Notes: generated by a model from the letters alone, not told the origin. DNA of 6,272 nucleotides from JAYKHL01 sp035284865 (GCA_035284865.1 JAYKHL010000233.1:1-6272), one strand, 5' to 3'. Counted from the first letter of the stretch, positions 1-5,545 are shown. A program made the numbers and translations.

Positions 1-120
1 CACGCCGCGGCCCACGCCAACCCCCACGCCGCGGCCCACGCCAACCCCCACGCCGCGACCCACCCCAACCCCCACGCCGCGACCCACGCCAACCCCCAAG
101 CCACGACCCACCCCGACCCC
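1..120. repeat. Five copies of a 24-bp tandem repeat encoding TPRPTPTP
   Basis: Five head-to-tail 24-bp units start at 1, 25, 49, 73 and 97; a sixth, decayed unit may begin at 121. The array is cut by the left edge, so more copies may lie upstream. Twenty-four is a multiple of three, so copy-number change keeps the reading frame. In the frame of the 2-586 gene the unit reads TPRPTPTP. Differences between copies are cgg/cga, acg/acc, cca/ccg and ccg/cca, all silent in this frame, plus one Thr-to-Lys change at the start of copy five. Confidence 0.93.
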
Positions 121-586
121 CAGCCCACGGGCTGCCCTGAAGGCACGCGCGCTTCCTCCGGTCTCCGCCATGATCGGGAAGTCCGGCTCGGCGTCCGTGG
201 TGGGGCTGGTCTCCTACTTCCGCACCGACGCCGGAGACATCCAGTACCTGCACGGTGTGCAGTTCTATGTCGCGGCCGAGCCCCTCGACGCCACGCTGCG
301 GGCTGGTGGAAGGCAGGTGCCGCGTGCTCAGTGGGAGGTGATCAAGCTCAGGCACCGGGCGCGAATCTGGGATCTGATCCGCACCGGCAAGATTGTCAGC
401 GGCATTGAATCCGACCGCTTCGGCCGCTTCAAGTTTCAGGCCCTGCCAGCAGGCTCGTTCCACCTCATCGGCATCTACGAAGACAGCGGGCGGTACATGG
501 TGTGGCAACGCCCCCTGACGCTGGCGGCGAACCGCCAGCTGCGGACCTACCTGAACCGCAACAACGTCTCCTTGTCCAGCCAGTAG
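2..586 (+). CDS. Thr/Pro-repeat surface protein with carboxypeptidase-regulatory-like domain (5' end missing)
   Basis: This gene enters from the left edge; 194 codons are visible, ending in TAG. The frame is open from base 2, so the ATG at 170 is internal. That ATG lacks a Shine-Dalgarno sequence, and the upstream codons are coding-like. Visible residues 1-40 are a Thr/Pro linker of TPRPTPTP units, then a short Ala/Arg-rich joint. Residues of about 62-185 look like a carboxypeptidase-regulatory-like (transthyretin/CnaB-type) beta-sandwich: a VVGLVSY strand, a GVQFYV strand, then the typical SDRFGRFKFQALPAGSFHL stretch (D..GRF.F..LPAG). Such domains usually sit on exported proteins as adhesion or structural modules, and Thr/Pro linkers act as rigid wall-spanning spacers. 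Export is inferred because the N-terminus lies outside the window. The gene converges on the barrel gene with 7 bp between the stop codons. The specific function is unknown. Confidence 0.8.
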   Translation, partial: TPRPTPTPTPRPTPTPTPRPTPTPTPRPTPTPKPRPTPTPSPRAALKARALPPVSAMIGKSGSASVVGLVSYFRTDAGDIQYLHGVQFYVAAEPLDATLRAGGRQVPRAQWEVIKLRHRARIWDLIRTGKIVSGIESDRFGRFKFQALPAGSFHLIGIYEDSGRYMVWQRPLTLAANRQLRTYLNRNNVSLSSQ

Positions 587-593
587 CTCTCGT

Positions 594-1400
594 TCAGAAG
601 GCGAAGGTGGCCGAGGCCCGGACTGGCTGCATCGGCCACTCGATGCGGGGGCGGGCCGGCGTTCCGCCCGCCGGGTCGGGGGGGCCCACGTCCTGCCCGA
701 GCTCGACCTGCAGCGACACAGCTTCGTGGGGTTGCACCCGCAGGCCGCCTCCGTAGCTCCAGGACCCGTCGGTGGGCGTCATCTTCTTGGCATCCATCCG
801 CAGATGAGCGTTCACGCCCAGGCTGAGCCAGGACCAGGGCCGCAACTCCACCCCGGCGTTGCCGTCCACGACGGGCTGGTCGTTGAACAAGTAGTATCCC
901 CCGCCCGAGACATGCAGGGTGAACGGACCAGCCTCATAGATCCCTGGGGCCATGACCTGCACCACGGGGCGACGGCTGACCAGGTGGTAGCCGACGCTGG
1001 CCTGAAGCAGGGCCTGCAGGTACTCGCCCCCCCACGGCGCATCGGCGCGCAGGAACGGTCGCCGGTAGCCAGCCATCACGGCCGTGCCGAGGCGAGCGAG
1101 CACCTCGTTGCCGTCGGGCAACCCATGTTGTAGCCGCACGGCAGGCCAGGCTGGCAGTTCCTCATAACGCCCCAGGATGGCCTGCTCGTCGGCGTCGGCC
1201 GGCGTGCTGGCCGCGTCAATGCGTGGCTGTGAGGCCCCGACCTCGACGATCCAGCCACCTGGCCCCACGGAGCGGGCCGCATCGCTGTCGGCGCCGAGGG
1301 GGCGATTCCCCAGGGGCGCAGCGACGGCGGTCGCCGGGGTCCAGCACCCCATCACGCCAACGAGCACCAGCGTGCCCAGACGGTCAGCGCGGCTCGTCAT
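594..1400 (-). CDS. Putative outer-membrane beta-barrel protein
   Basis: This is a 268-residue protein. I start it at the ATG at 1400, which places a signal peptide at the N-terminus: Arg4 and Arg7, a hydrophobic core at residues 8-18, and a likely signal peptidase I site near Ala27-Ala28 (TAVAA). A longer start at 1466 would overlap the upstream gene by 83 bp and bury the signal. A weak lipobox-like VMGC ends at Cys19, so a lipoprotein is a less likely alternative. From about residue 103 there are repeated amphipathic strand segments rich in Gly, Tyr and Val (RLGTAVMAGY, LLQASVGYHL, FTLHVSGGGYYLF, SYGGGLRVQP, SLQVELGQ). The protein ends in RASATFAF. A terminal Phe preceded by alternating hydrophobics is the usual Bam-recognised signature of outer-membrane barrels. 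Residues of about 30-95 resemble a periplasmic N-terminal segment. It is the last gene of the operon and overlaps the 98-residue membrane protein by 17 bp. No named family was recognised. Confidence 0.75.
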   Translation of the reverse strand: MTSRADRLGTLVLVGVMGCWTPATAVAAPLGNRPLGADSDAARSVGPGGWIVEVGASQPRIDAASTPADADEQAILGRYEELPAWPAVRLQHGLPDGNEVLARLGTAVMAGYRRPFLRADAPWGGEYLQALLQASVGYHLVSRRPVVQVMAPGIYEAGPFTLHVSGGGYYLFNDQPVVDGNAGVELRPWSWLSLGVNAHLRMDAKKMTPTDGSWSYGGGLRVQPHEAVSLQVELGQDVGPPDPAGGTPARPRIEWPMQPVRASATFAF

Positions 1401-1680
1401 GAAACTTCTTGATGGTCCAATCGATGTTAGACAAGCTGTAGAAGAAAAACAGCCCGCCGTAAGCACCCGTCAACAGGGCAGGGCCCAATCGCTCGAGGAC
1501 CCCGAACTGCGCCACGGTCCAGGTCCCCACGCCGAGCAGTGCGGCATTGATCGCCAGCCCTTGCACCAGCAAGAACCGCGGCAGATAGCCTCGATCGAGG
1601 CGCCGGACCTGGGCCCAGCGGGATAGCAGGGCCAGGATGGTCGCGCCTGCCCCCAGGAACGAGGCCAGCGCCAGCCACAT
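1384..1680 (-). CDS. Small multi-span membrane protein, unknown function
   Basis: This 98-residue protein has about three hydrophobic segments: residues 2-20 (after MWLALASF), 36-57 (around LLVQGLAINAALLGVG) and 67-83 (LGPALLTGAYGGLFFFY). A basic loop, RWAQVRRLDR, lies at 21-30, and the charged C-terminus is IKKFHDEPR. By the positive-inside rule the loop at 21-30 and the C-terminus tend to be cytoplasmic, although three spans would put the ends of the chain on opposite sides. The ATG overlaps the dehydrogenase stop codon as TGATG and has no good Shine-Dalgarno sequence, so translation is probably coupled to the dehydrogenase. Its own 3' end overlaps the barrel gene by 17 bp. I do not recognise a family. 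The tight packing says it belongs to the same transcript and has probably been kept with its neighbours. Confidence 0.78.
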   Translation of the reverse strand: MWLALASFLGAGATILALLSRWAQVRRLDRGYLPRFLLVQGLAINAALLGVGTWTVAQFGVLERLGPALLTGAYGGLFFFYSLSNIDWTIKKFHDEPR

Positions 1681-2942
1681 CAGGGATACAGCCCGCGAAC
1701 GCGGGTTGCCTCAGCCACGGCGCCGACCCCAACGGAGTAGGCAGCCATCCGGAACGAGAGTTTTCGCTGATCAACCAGCTGGGCCACCTGCGAGAAGGCG
1801 CGCGTCAGCACCCTGCGCAGCCGCTCATTGACTTCCTCCTCGGTCCAGAACAGCTGGCTCATGCCCTGCACCCACTCGAAGTAACTGACGACAACGCCTC
1901 CCGCGTTGGCCAGGATGTCGGGCACCACCACCACCCCGCGTTGCTCCAGGACCGCTTCGCCCGCAGGCGTCAGCGGCGCATTGGCCGCCTCCACGATGAA
2001 CTCGGCCTTCACGCGATCGGCATTCTCGGCCGTGATGACGCTCTCCAAAGCGGCAGGGATGAGCACCTCACAGGGCATCACCAGCAGGTCGGCGTTGCTG
2101 ATCGGAGCCGCGCCAGGGCAGCCCTCGAGCGTGCCGTGTTGCTTGTAGTAGGCGAGAACAACCGGGACCTCCAGGCCGTCCTCGTTCTGGACGCCACCGC
2201 GCCAGTCGCTCACCGCCACGACCTTGGCCCCCATCTGGTGCAACAGGGAGGCCGTGACGCCCCCCACGTTGCCGAACCCCTGGATCGCCACCCGGGTGCC
2301 CGACACCTTGCGGCCGGCGTGACGCAGGGTCTCATCGAGCACGATGGTGACGCCCCGGCCAGTGGCCTCATTGCGGCCGAGGGAGCCGCCGATGCAGATC
2401 GGCTTGCCCGTGACGACCCCGGGAACCGCGTAGCCTTTGTTGACGCTGAAGGTGTCCATGATCCAGCCCATCTCCCGCGGCCCCGTGTTCACGTCCGGCG
2501 CCGGGATGTCTTTGTTGGGGTCGATGATGGGAATGAGGTCAGAGGTAAAACGCCGCGTCAGGCGCTCGAGCTCTCCCAGGGAAAGTTCCCGCGGATCGAC
2601 CGTGATGCCGCCCTTGGCGCCACCGAAAGGCAGCCCCACCAGCGCACACTTCCAGGTCATCAGCATGGCGAGCGCCGTGAACTCGTCCATCTCGGCGTGG
2701 TGATGGAACCGAAGGCCTCCCTTGTAGGGCCCCAAGGCGTTGTTGTGCTGAACGCGGTAGCCCGTGAAGACGCGGATGCTGGCGTCGTCCATTCGCACAG
2801 GGGAGTGCACGGTCACGATCCGATCCGGGTGAGCGAGGCGATTGAACACGCTCTGGCCGAGGCCCATCAGGTCGATGACCTTCGCCAGTTGCTGGCGGGC
2901 GCCCTGCAGGGGAGACTCGGCCTTGGATTCGGTCAGCAGCAT
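1680..2942 (-). CDS. gdhA: Glutamate dehydrogenase, hexameric Glu/Leu/Phe/Val family
   Basis: The enzyme reversibly deaminates L-glutamate to 2-oxoglutarate and ammonium with NAD(P), in the cytoplasm, linking nitrogen assimilation to the TCA cycle. The 420 residues match the usual length of about 415-450. The N-terminal substrate domain has GPYKGGLRF (Lys74), TWKCAL (Lys98), GGAKGG (catalytic Lys110) and PAPDVNTG (catalytic Asp150). These keep the exact spacing of Clostridium symbiosum Lys89, Lys113, Lys125 and Asp165. The Rossmann motif GFGNVG is at 222-227. VVSYFEWVQ (Ser353, matching Ser380) points to glutamate rather than leucine or phenylalanine as substrate. Coenzyme preference cannot be told. 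The open frame continues far upstream, but I start at 2942 because a GAGG Shine-Dalgarno lies 6 nt before this ATG and the extension would run antisense through the metallopeptidase gene. It is the first gene of the operon, and its stop codon overlaps the next start (TGATG). Confidence 0.96.
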   Translation of the reverse strand: MLLTESKAESPLQGARQQLAKVIDLMGLGQSVFNRLAHPDRIVTVHSPVRMDDASIRVFTGYRVQHNNALGPYKGGLRFHHHAEMDEFTALAMLMTWKCALVGLPFGGAKGGITVDPRELSLGELERLTRRFTSDLIPIIDPNKDIPAPDVNTGPREMGWIMDTFSVNKGYAVPGVVTGKPICIGGSLGRNEATGRGVTIVLDETLRHAGRKVSGTRVAIQGFGNVGGVTASLLHQMGAKVVAVSDWRGGVQNEDGLEVPVVLAYYKQHGTLEGCPGAAPISNADLLVMPCEVLIPAALESVITAENADRVKAEFIVEAANAPLTPAGEAVLEQRGVVVVPDILANAGGVVVSYFEWVQGMSQLFWTEEEVNERLRRVLTRAFSQVAQLVDQRKLSFRMAAYSVGVGAVAEATRVRGLYP

Positions 2943-2948
2943 CGGAAA

Positions 2949-2952
2949 CCTC
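2949..2952 (-). promoter_or_regulatory. Shine-Dalgarno of glutamate dehydrogenase gene
   Basis: GAGG sits 6 nt upstream of the ATG at 2942. It decides between this start and the far longer open frame that continues to 3584. Confidence 0.7.
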
Positions 2953-2984
2953 GTCGACGCACCCGCACCACTCGCGGGGGAGGC

Positions 2985-3002
2985 GCCGACGCCCTCGTCG
3001 GC
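2985..3002 (-). other. Perfect 7-bp hairpin at the predicted 5' end of the dehydrogenase transcript
   Basis: GCCGACG and CGTCGGC form a perfect inverted repeat around a 4-nt loop (AGGG on the minus strand). It lies about 43 nt upstream of the dehydrogenase start codon and begins within a base or two of the transcription start predicted from the candidate -10 box. It could be a 5' stabilising stem-loop or an operator. A stem of this size can also arise by chance in GC-rich DNA. Confidence 0.35.
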
Positions 3003-3009
3003 ACGGCCG

Positions 3010-3039
3010 ATCGTACCATGCAGCCTCTGAGAGCCGCAA
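3010..3039 (-). promoter_or_regulatory. Candidate promoter for the dehydrogenase operon
   Basis: On the minus strand TTGCGG (3039-3034) and TACGAT (3015-3010) are separated by 18 bp. The -10 box is preceded by TGG, which gives an extended -10 (TGnTACGAT). Predicted transcription would start near 3003, leaving a leader of about 60 nt. The -35 matches consensus at only three of six positions, so the call rests on the extended -10 and on location. Confidence 0.35.
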
Positions 3040-3047
3040 TCGCGGCT
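3032..3047. other. Inverted repeat overlapping the candidate -35 box
   Basis: AGCCGC and GCGGCT flank a 4-bp spacer, AATC. The left arm overlaps the candidate -35 hexamer of the dehydrogenase operon, which is a common place for a repressor or activator site. The arms are only 6 bp, so chance is a real possibility. Confidence 0.25.
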
Positions 3048-3110
3048 TCTGGCGCGGCTGCCGGGCCTGCAAGGTGATGCCAGGCACCGGTGCGCCTCAG
3101 CGGGGTGCGC

Positions 3111-3116
3111 TATGAT
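3111..3116 (+). promoter_or_regulatory. Candidate -10 box for the metallopeptidase gene
   Basis: TATGAT matches five of six bases of TATAAT, which is uncommon in this GC-rich spacer. It would start transcription near 3123, about 24 nt before the ATG at 3147. No recognisable -35 hexamer lies 16-18 bp upstream. A 10-bp palindrome, GCACCGGTGC (3084-3093), and a direct repeat of GGTGCGC (3089-3095 and 3104-3110) sit there instead, so an activator-dependent or alternative-sigma promoter is possible. Confidence 0.35.
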
Positions 3117-3136
3117 GCAAGGGTCCGTCAGCCGCC

Positions 3137-3141
3137 AGGAA
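3137..3141 (+). promoter_or_regulatory. Shine-Dalgarno of metallopeptidase gene
   Basis: AGGAA ends 5 nt before the ATG at 3147. It favours this start over an in-frame GTG at 3090, which would lie upstream of the candidate -10 box. Confidence 0.65.
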
Positions 3142-3146
3142 CAGCA

Positions 3147-3827
3147 ATGGCCAGCGCGTTCGAGACCCGCATCGAGTTCGTCGCCGCGCGCACCGCCCGA
3201 GCCAGGCTCGTGGAAGGGGTGCTGCGCGTCCGCATGCCGGCTCACTGGCCTGAGGCCCATCAGCGAAGTGTGCTGGCGCGCTTCGTGCGGTGGGCGGAGC
3301 GCCAGGTCGCTCGCGCGAGCGCGCTGCCCCCACCGGAGCCGTGGGACGGCAAGCGATGGGGCGAGGCCGAGTTCGGCGCGTACGTGGCGCAACTGAACGC
3401 CGAGACGCTGCGGGCCCCTCTGGCTGCCGTGCGCATCGGCCGGGCCCGCCACACGCGCCTGGCGCAGGCCAACACGCGAACGGGGGTGCTGACATTCTCG
3501 CGCTTCGCCATTGACGGTATGCCCGATCGGGCCTTGAGGTACCTCGTGCTGCACGAGCTCGCGCACCTGTACGAACCGAACCACTCAGCCCGGTTCTGGG
3601 CGCTGGTGGCTCGCCACGAGCCCGACTGGAAGAACCTCCGCCGGGTCGCACAGCTTCACCACGCTCGCATGGTTGCCCTCGGAGGGGGGCAGCCCGCCGA
3701 CGCCGCGGAACCGCTGCCTGCGGGCCGTGCGGATGGTCCGGACCCGCCCATGCCCCCGGCTGGCCCATCGTTGGCGGGGGAGGGCCATCCCTTCGGCCCC
3801 CTGTTCTCCTTCGTCGGGGGTCGCTGA
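3147..3827 (+). CDS. YgjP/DUF45-like zinc metallopeptidase with proline-rich tail
   Basis: This 226-residue predicted zinc peptidase has HELAH at 136-140 (His136 and His140 as zinc ligands, Glu137 as catalytic base). The third ligand is probably His146 in EPNHSARFW. The pattern RYLVLHELAHL-EPNHS-RFW followed by EPDWKNLRR is characteristic of the YgjP-like/DUF45 (M48-related) domain, which here spans about residues 80-172. These proteins are usually cytoplasmic; their substrates are mostly unknown. No signal peptide or membrane span is visible. The WGSC-like segment that commonly precedes the active site in relatives is replaced by RHTRLAQANTRTG (101-113), so this is a divergent subgroup. Residues 180-214 are a Gly/Pro/Ala-rich, probably disordered tail, ending in the hydrophobic stretch HPFGPLFSFVGG. 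The start is set by AGGAA just upstream. The gene is divergent from the dehydrogenase operon and lies 74 bp before the glycosyltransferase on the same strand. Confidence 0.85.
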   Translation: MASAFETRIEFVAARTARARLVEGVLRVRMPAHWPEAHQRSVLARFVRWAERQVARASALPPPEPWDGKRWGEAEFGAYVAQLNAETLRAPLAAVRIGRARHTRLAQANTRTGVLTFSRFAIDGMPDRALRYLVLHELAHLYEPNHSARFWALVARHEPDWKNLRRVAQLHHARMVALGGGQPADAAEPLPAGRADGPDPPMPPAGPSLAGEGHPFGPLFSFVGGR

Positions 3828-3831
3828 ACCC

Positions 3832-3885
3832 CTTCGTGCACGGCGGGGTGGGCTCGCGTCGGAGCCCCCTGCATCATGCACGAAG
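3832..3885. other. Nested inverted repeat in the glycosyltransferase leader
   Basis: The outer arms CTTCGTGCA (3832-3840) and TGCACGAAG (3877-3885) are perfect 9-bp complements. Between them a second hairpin, GGGCTC (3850-3855) and GAGCCC (3862-3867), has a 6-nt loop. The structure fills nearly all the space between the metallopeptidase stop and the glycosyltransferase Shine-Dalgarno. No T-run follows, so it is not a standard intrinsic terminator. It could be an RNA processing or attenuation element, or an operator. Confidence 0.4.
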
Positions 3886-3886
3886 C

Positions 3887-3895
3887 AGAGGAGGG
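3887..3895 (+). promoter_or_regulatory. Strong Shine-Dalgarno of glycosyltransferase gene
   Basis: AGAGGAGGG lies 6 nt before the ATG at 3902 and sets the start there, not at the in-frame ATG at 3836. It begins two bases after the right arm of the inverted repeat. Confidence 0.85.
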
Positions 3896-3901
3896 CGCGC
3901 G

Positions 3902-5086
3902 ATGAATGGGCACCTGGTGGGGCTTCTTGCAGGAGTTGCAGCCCTTGGCTACGTGTACGCGGGCTATGGCCTGGTGATGGCTGTCGCGGCCCGGGTGGTC
4001 GGGCGGCCCCCCAAGCACGGGGCGCGACTGCCAAGCGTCACGCTGATCATTGCAGCGTGCGACGAGGCTCCGATCCTCGAGGCCAAGCTCGAGAACACGC
4101 TCGCGCTGGACTACCCGACGGAGTTGCTCCAGGTTGTCGTGGTGACGGACGGCAGCCGCGACGAGACCCCCACGGTGGCGGCAGCCTTTGCCGAACGGGG
4201 GGTGGCCGTGCTCCACGACCCCGTCAGACGTGGCAAGAACCACGCCGTGAACCGGGCGGTGGCGGAGGCCCGAGGCGAGGTCCTCGTGCTCTCTGATGCC
4301 AACGCCTTTTACCGGGCGGATGCGCTGCGGATGCTGGTCCGGAACTTCGAGGCACCGGAGGTGGCGCTGGTGGCTGGCGCCAAGCGGGTCGTGGGCGCCG
4401 GCCAGGCCGCCAGCGAGGGTGAAGGCCTGTACTGGCGCTACGAGTCGTGGCTGAAGGCCCTGGACTCCCGCGTCTCGTCCGTGTTGGGTGCGGCGGGTGA
4501 GATCCTGGCCGTTCGACGCAGTGCCTGGCAGCCCCCCCCGGCCGGCGTGGTGATCGAGGATTTCTGGCTCACCCTGACGCTGCTCGGGCAGGGGCATCGC
4601 GCCGTCTACGAGCCCGCGGCCGTAGCGACCGAGGTGGGGGCGCCCTCGATGGCCGCCGAGTGGGAGCGACGGGTTCGCATCGCCGCGGGGGGGTGGCAGG
4701 CCCTGATGGCGCACGCCTCGCTGCTGGCCCCCCGGCACGGCTGGCTCGCGTTCCAGCTGTGGTCCCATCGGGTGGCGCGTTGGGTGGTGGCGCCGGCGTT
4801 GTTGCCGACCGTGGGCTGGCTGACGTGGCAAGCGTGCCCTCACCCGGTCGCGTTGTTCCTCGGCTGGCTGGAGGCCGCGGTCGTGGTGCTTGCCGGGGCC
4901 GGCTGGGCGCTGGAGCGGCGGGGGCAGTCCACAACCCTGACGGCCCTCCCCTACTGGCTGCTGATGAGCAACGCTGCGGCCCTTGCGGGAGCAGGGCGGT
5001 TCTGGACGGGCCGGCAGCCGGCAGCCTGGGCACGCCCCGCCCGGGGCCCCGGACGTCCCCCCGAGCACGCGACCCCCGCCAGTTGA
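3902..5086 (+). CDS. Membrane-anchored family 2 glycosyltransferase
   Basis: This 394-residue processive-type GT2 enzyme would transfer sugars from nucleotide donors at the inner face of the cytoplasmic membrane. An N-terminal membrane helix covers about residues 4-30. The GT-A domain follows: SVTLIIAACDE (45-55), VVVVTDGSRDET (nucleotide-binding Asp83), GKNHAVNRAV (111-120), VLSDANAFY (metal-site Asp132 region), AAGEILAVRR (197-206), the ED of IEDFWLTL (Asp220, catalytic base position) and RRVRIAAGGWQ (256-266), equivalent to the QxxRW-type acceptor motif. C-terminal membrane helices lie at about 292-310, 314-336 and 349-366, with a basic, Pro-rich tail. The layout resembles poly-N-acetylglucosamine or hyaluronan synthase relatives, but the sugar cannot be read from sequence. 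It is preceded by a strong Shine-Dalgarno and a structured leader. It converges on the 5092-5541 gene with 5 bp between stop codons. A polymerase-like gene nearby supports a role in exopolysaccharide or surface glycan synthesis. Confidence 0.93.
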   Translation: MNGHLVGLLAGVAALGYVYAGYGLVMAVAARVVGRPPKHGARLPSVTLIIAACDEAPILEAKLENTLALDYPTELLQVVVVTDGSRDETPTVAAAFAERGVAVLHDPVRRGKNHAVNRAVAEARGEVLVLSDANAFYRADALRMLVRNFEAPEVALVAGAKRVVGAGQAASEGEGLYWRYESWLKALDSRVSSVLGAAGEILAVRRSAWQPPPAGVVIEDFWLTLTLLGQGHRAVYEPAAVATEVGAPSMAAEWERRVRIAAGGWQALMAHASLLAPRHGWLAFQLWSHRVARWVVAPALLPTVGWLTWQACPHPVALFLGWLEAAVVVLAGAGWALERRGQSTTLTALPYWLLMSNAAALAGAGRFWTGRQPAAWARPARGPGRPPEHATPAS

Positions 5087-5091
5087 CCTGC

Positions 5092-5541
5092 CTACCCGTC
5101 TGACGCGGCGGCGATGGGGCGGGCCTCCTTCACCCCATCAGGCACCGCCCCGGGATCACCCGTCACACCTGGCATCGGCCGGGCCCGCAACACGCGCCAG
5201 CCTGCAGCGACGCCCGCAGCCACGGACAGCAGGCGAAGACCGCCCTCCCGGACCACGACCCGGCCCACCTCCTCCGCGGCGTGTTCAGCAGCCCTCGCAC
5301 CCTTCTGAGCGACGGCGACGACCTCGTGTGCGCCCTGCACGGTGTCGTCCGCGCTCCGGGTCAGCGCCTCCAGCTGGACCATGTTGGCCTGCAAGCCCCG
5401 GACCGCCTCGGTCAGCTGGGGCAGCAGGTCGAGGCGGGTGCGCTCCAGAAGGCGGCCCAGCTGGTAGGCTGCCCAGAGGAATCCGCCCCCGAGGCACAGC
5501 AACGCCACCACCGCTGCAACCGAAACCGCAGTTTTTGCCAT
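5092..5541 (-). CDS. Small membrane-anchored helical protein, DUF948-like
   Basis: This 149-residue protein has an N-terminal membrane helix at about residues 5-27 (AVSVAAVVALLCLGGGFLWA). A long, probably coiled-coil helix rich in Ala, Glu, Gln and Leu follows at about 28-97 (LLERTRLDLLPQLTEAVRGL, then QANMVQLEALTRSADDTV and the following residues). A second moderately hydrophobic stretch, LRLLSVAAGVAAGWRVL, lies at 102-118, and the tail is Pro/Ala-rich. The layout resembles DUF948 proteins (YtxG-like, with a chemoreceptor-like helix). The resemblance is architectural and I am not sure of the family. A start at 5541 is favoured by GGGAGG just upstream and by a promoter whose predicted transcript begins near 5574. 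An in-frame start at 5703 would lie upstream of that promoter and overlap the divergent polymerase gene. It may be a scaffold or stress protein; no enzyme motif is visible. Confidence 0.75.
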   Translation of the reverse strand: MAKTAVSVAAVVALLCLGGGFLWAAYQLGRLLERTRLDLLPQLTEAVRGLQANMVQLEALTRSADDTVQGAHEVVAVAQKGARAAEHAAEEVGRVVVREGGLRLLSVAAGVAAGWRVLRARPMPGVTGDPGAVPDGVKEARPIAAASDG

Positions 5542-5545
5542 CTTT

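Noticed and set aside
1..120. A CRISPR array as an explanation of the repeats at the left edge.
   Set aside because: The 24-bp units are directly adjacent with no spacers, keep one reading frame and encode a Thr/Pro linker.
587..593. A bidirectional terminator between the convergent genes ending at 586 and 594.
   Set aside because: Only 7 bp separate the stop codons and no hairpin with a T-run was found there or in the flanking coding ends.
1941..3077. A 378-residue plus-strand open frame opposite glutamate dehydrogenase.
   Set aside because: It mirrors the codon pattern of a well-supported gene in GC-rich DNA, is rich in Arg/His/Gln without any domain motif, and has no independent support.
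1680..3584. A 634-residue open frame that would extend glutamate dehydrogenase at its N-terminus.
   Set aside because: The extra 214 residues are low-complexity Arg/Pro/Ala text antisense to the metallopeptidase gene, match no dehydrogenase N-terminus, and the 2942 start has a Shine-Dalgarno and gives normal family length.
4532..4693. Homopolymer runs in the glycosyltransferase (C8 at 4532-4539, G7 at 4687-4693) as phase-variation tracts.
   Set aside because: Runs of seven also occur in the barrel gene (G7 near 678, C7 near 1027), so base composition explains them; the tracts are shorter than typical contingency loci.
5041..5052. A 12-bp perfect palindrome, CCGGGGCCCCGG, near the end of the glycosyltransferase gene, as a possible terminator for the convergent gene pair.
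   Set aside because: It lies inside the coding region, leaves no loop, has no following T-run, and GC-only palindromes are expected in this base composition.
3656..5068. A 470-residue minus-strand open frame opposite the glycosyltransferase.
   Set aside because: It is a shadow of the clearly functional GT2 gene; its composition is Gly/Arg/Pro/His-rich and no domain is recognisable.
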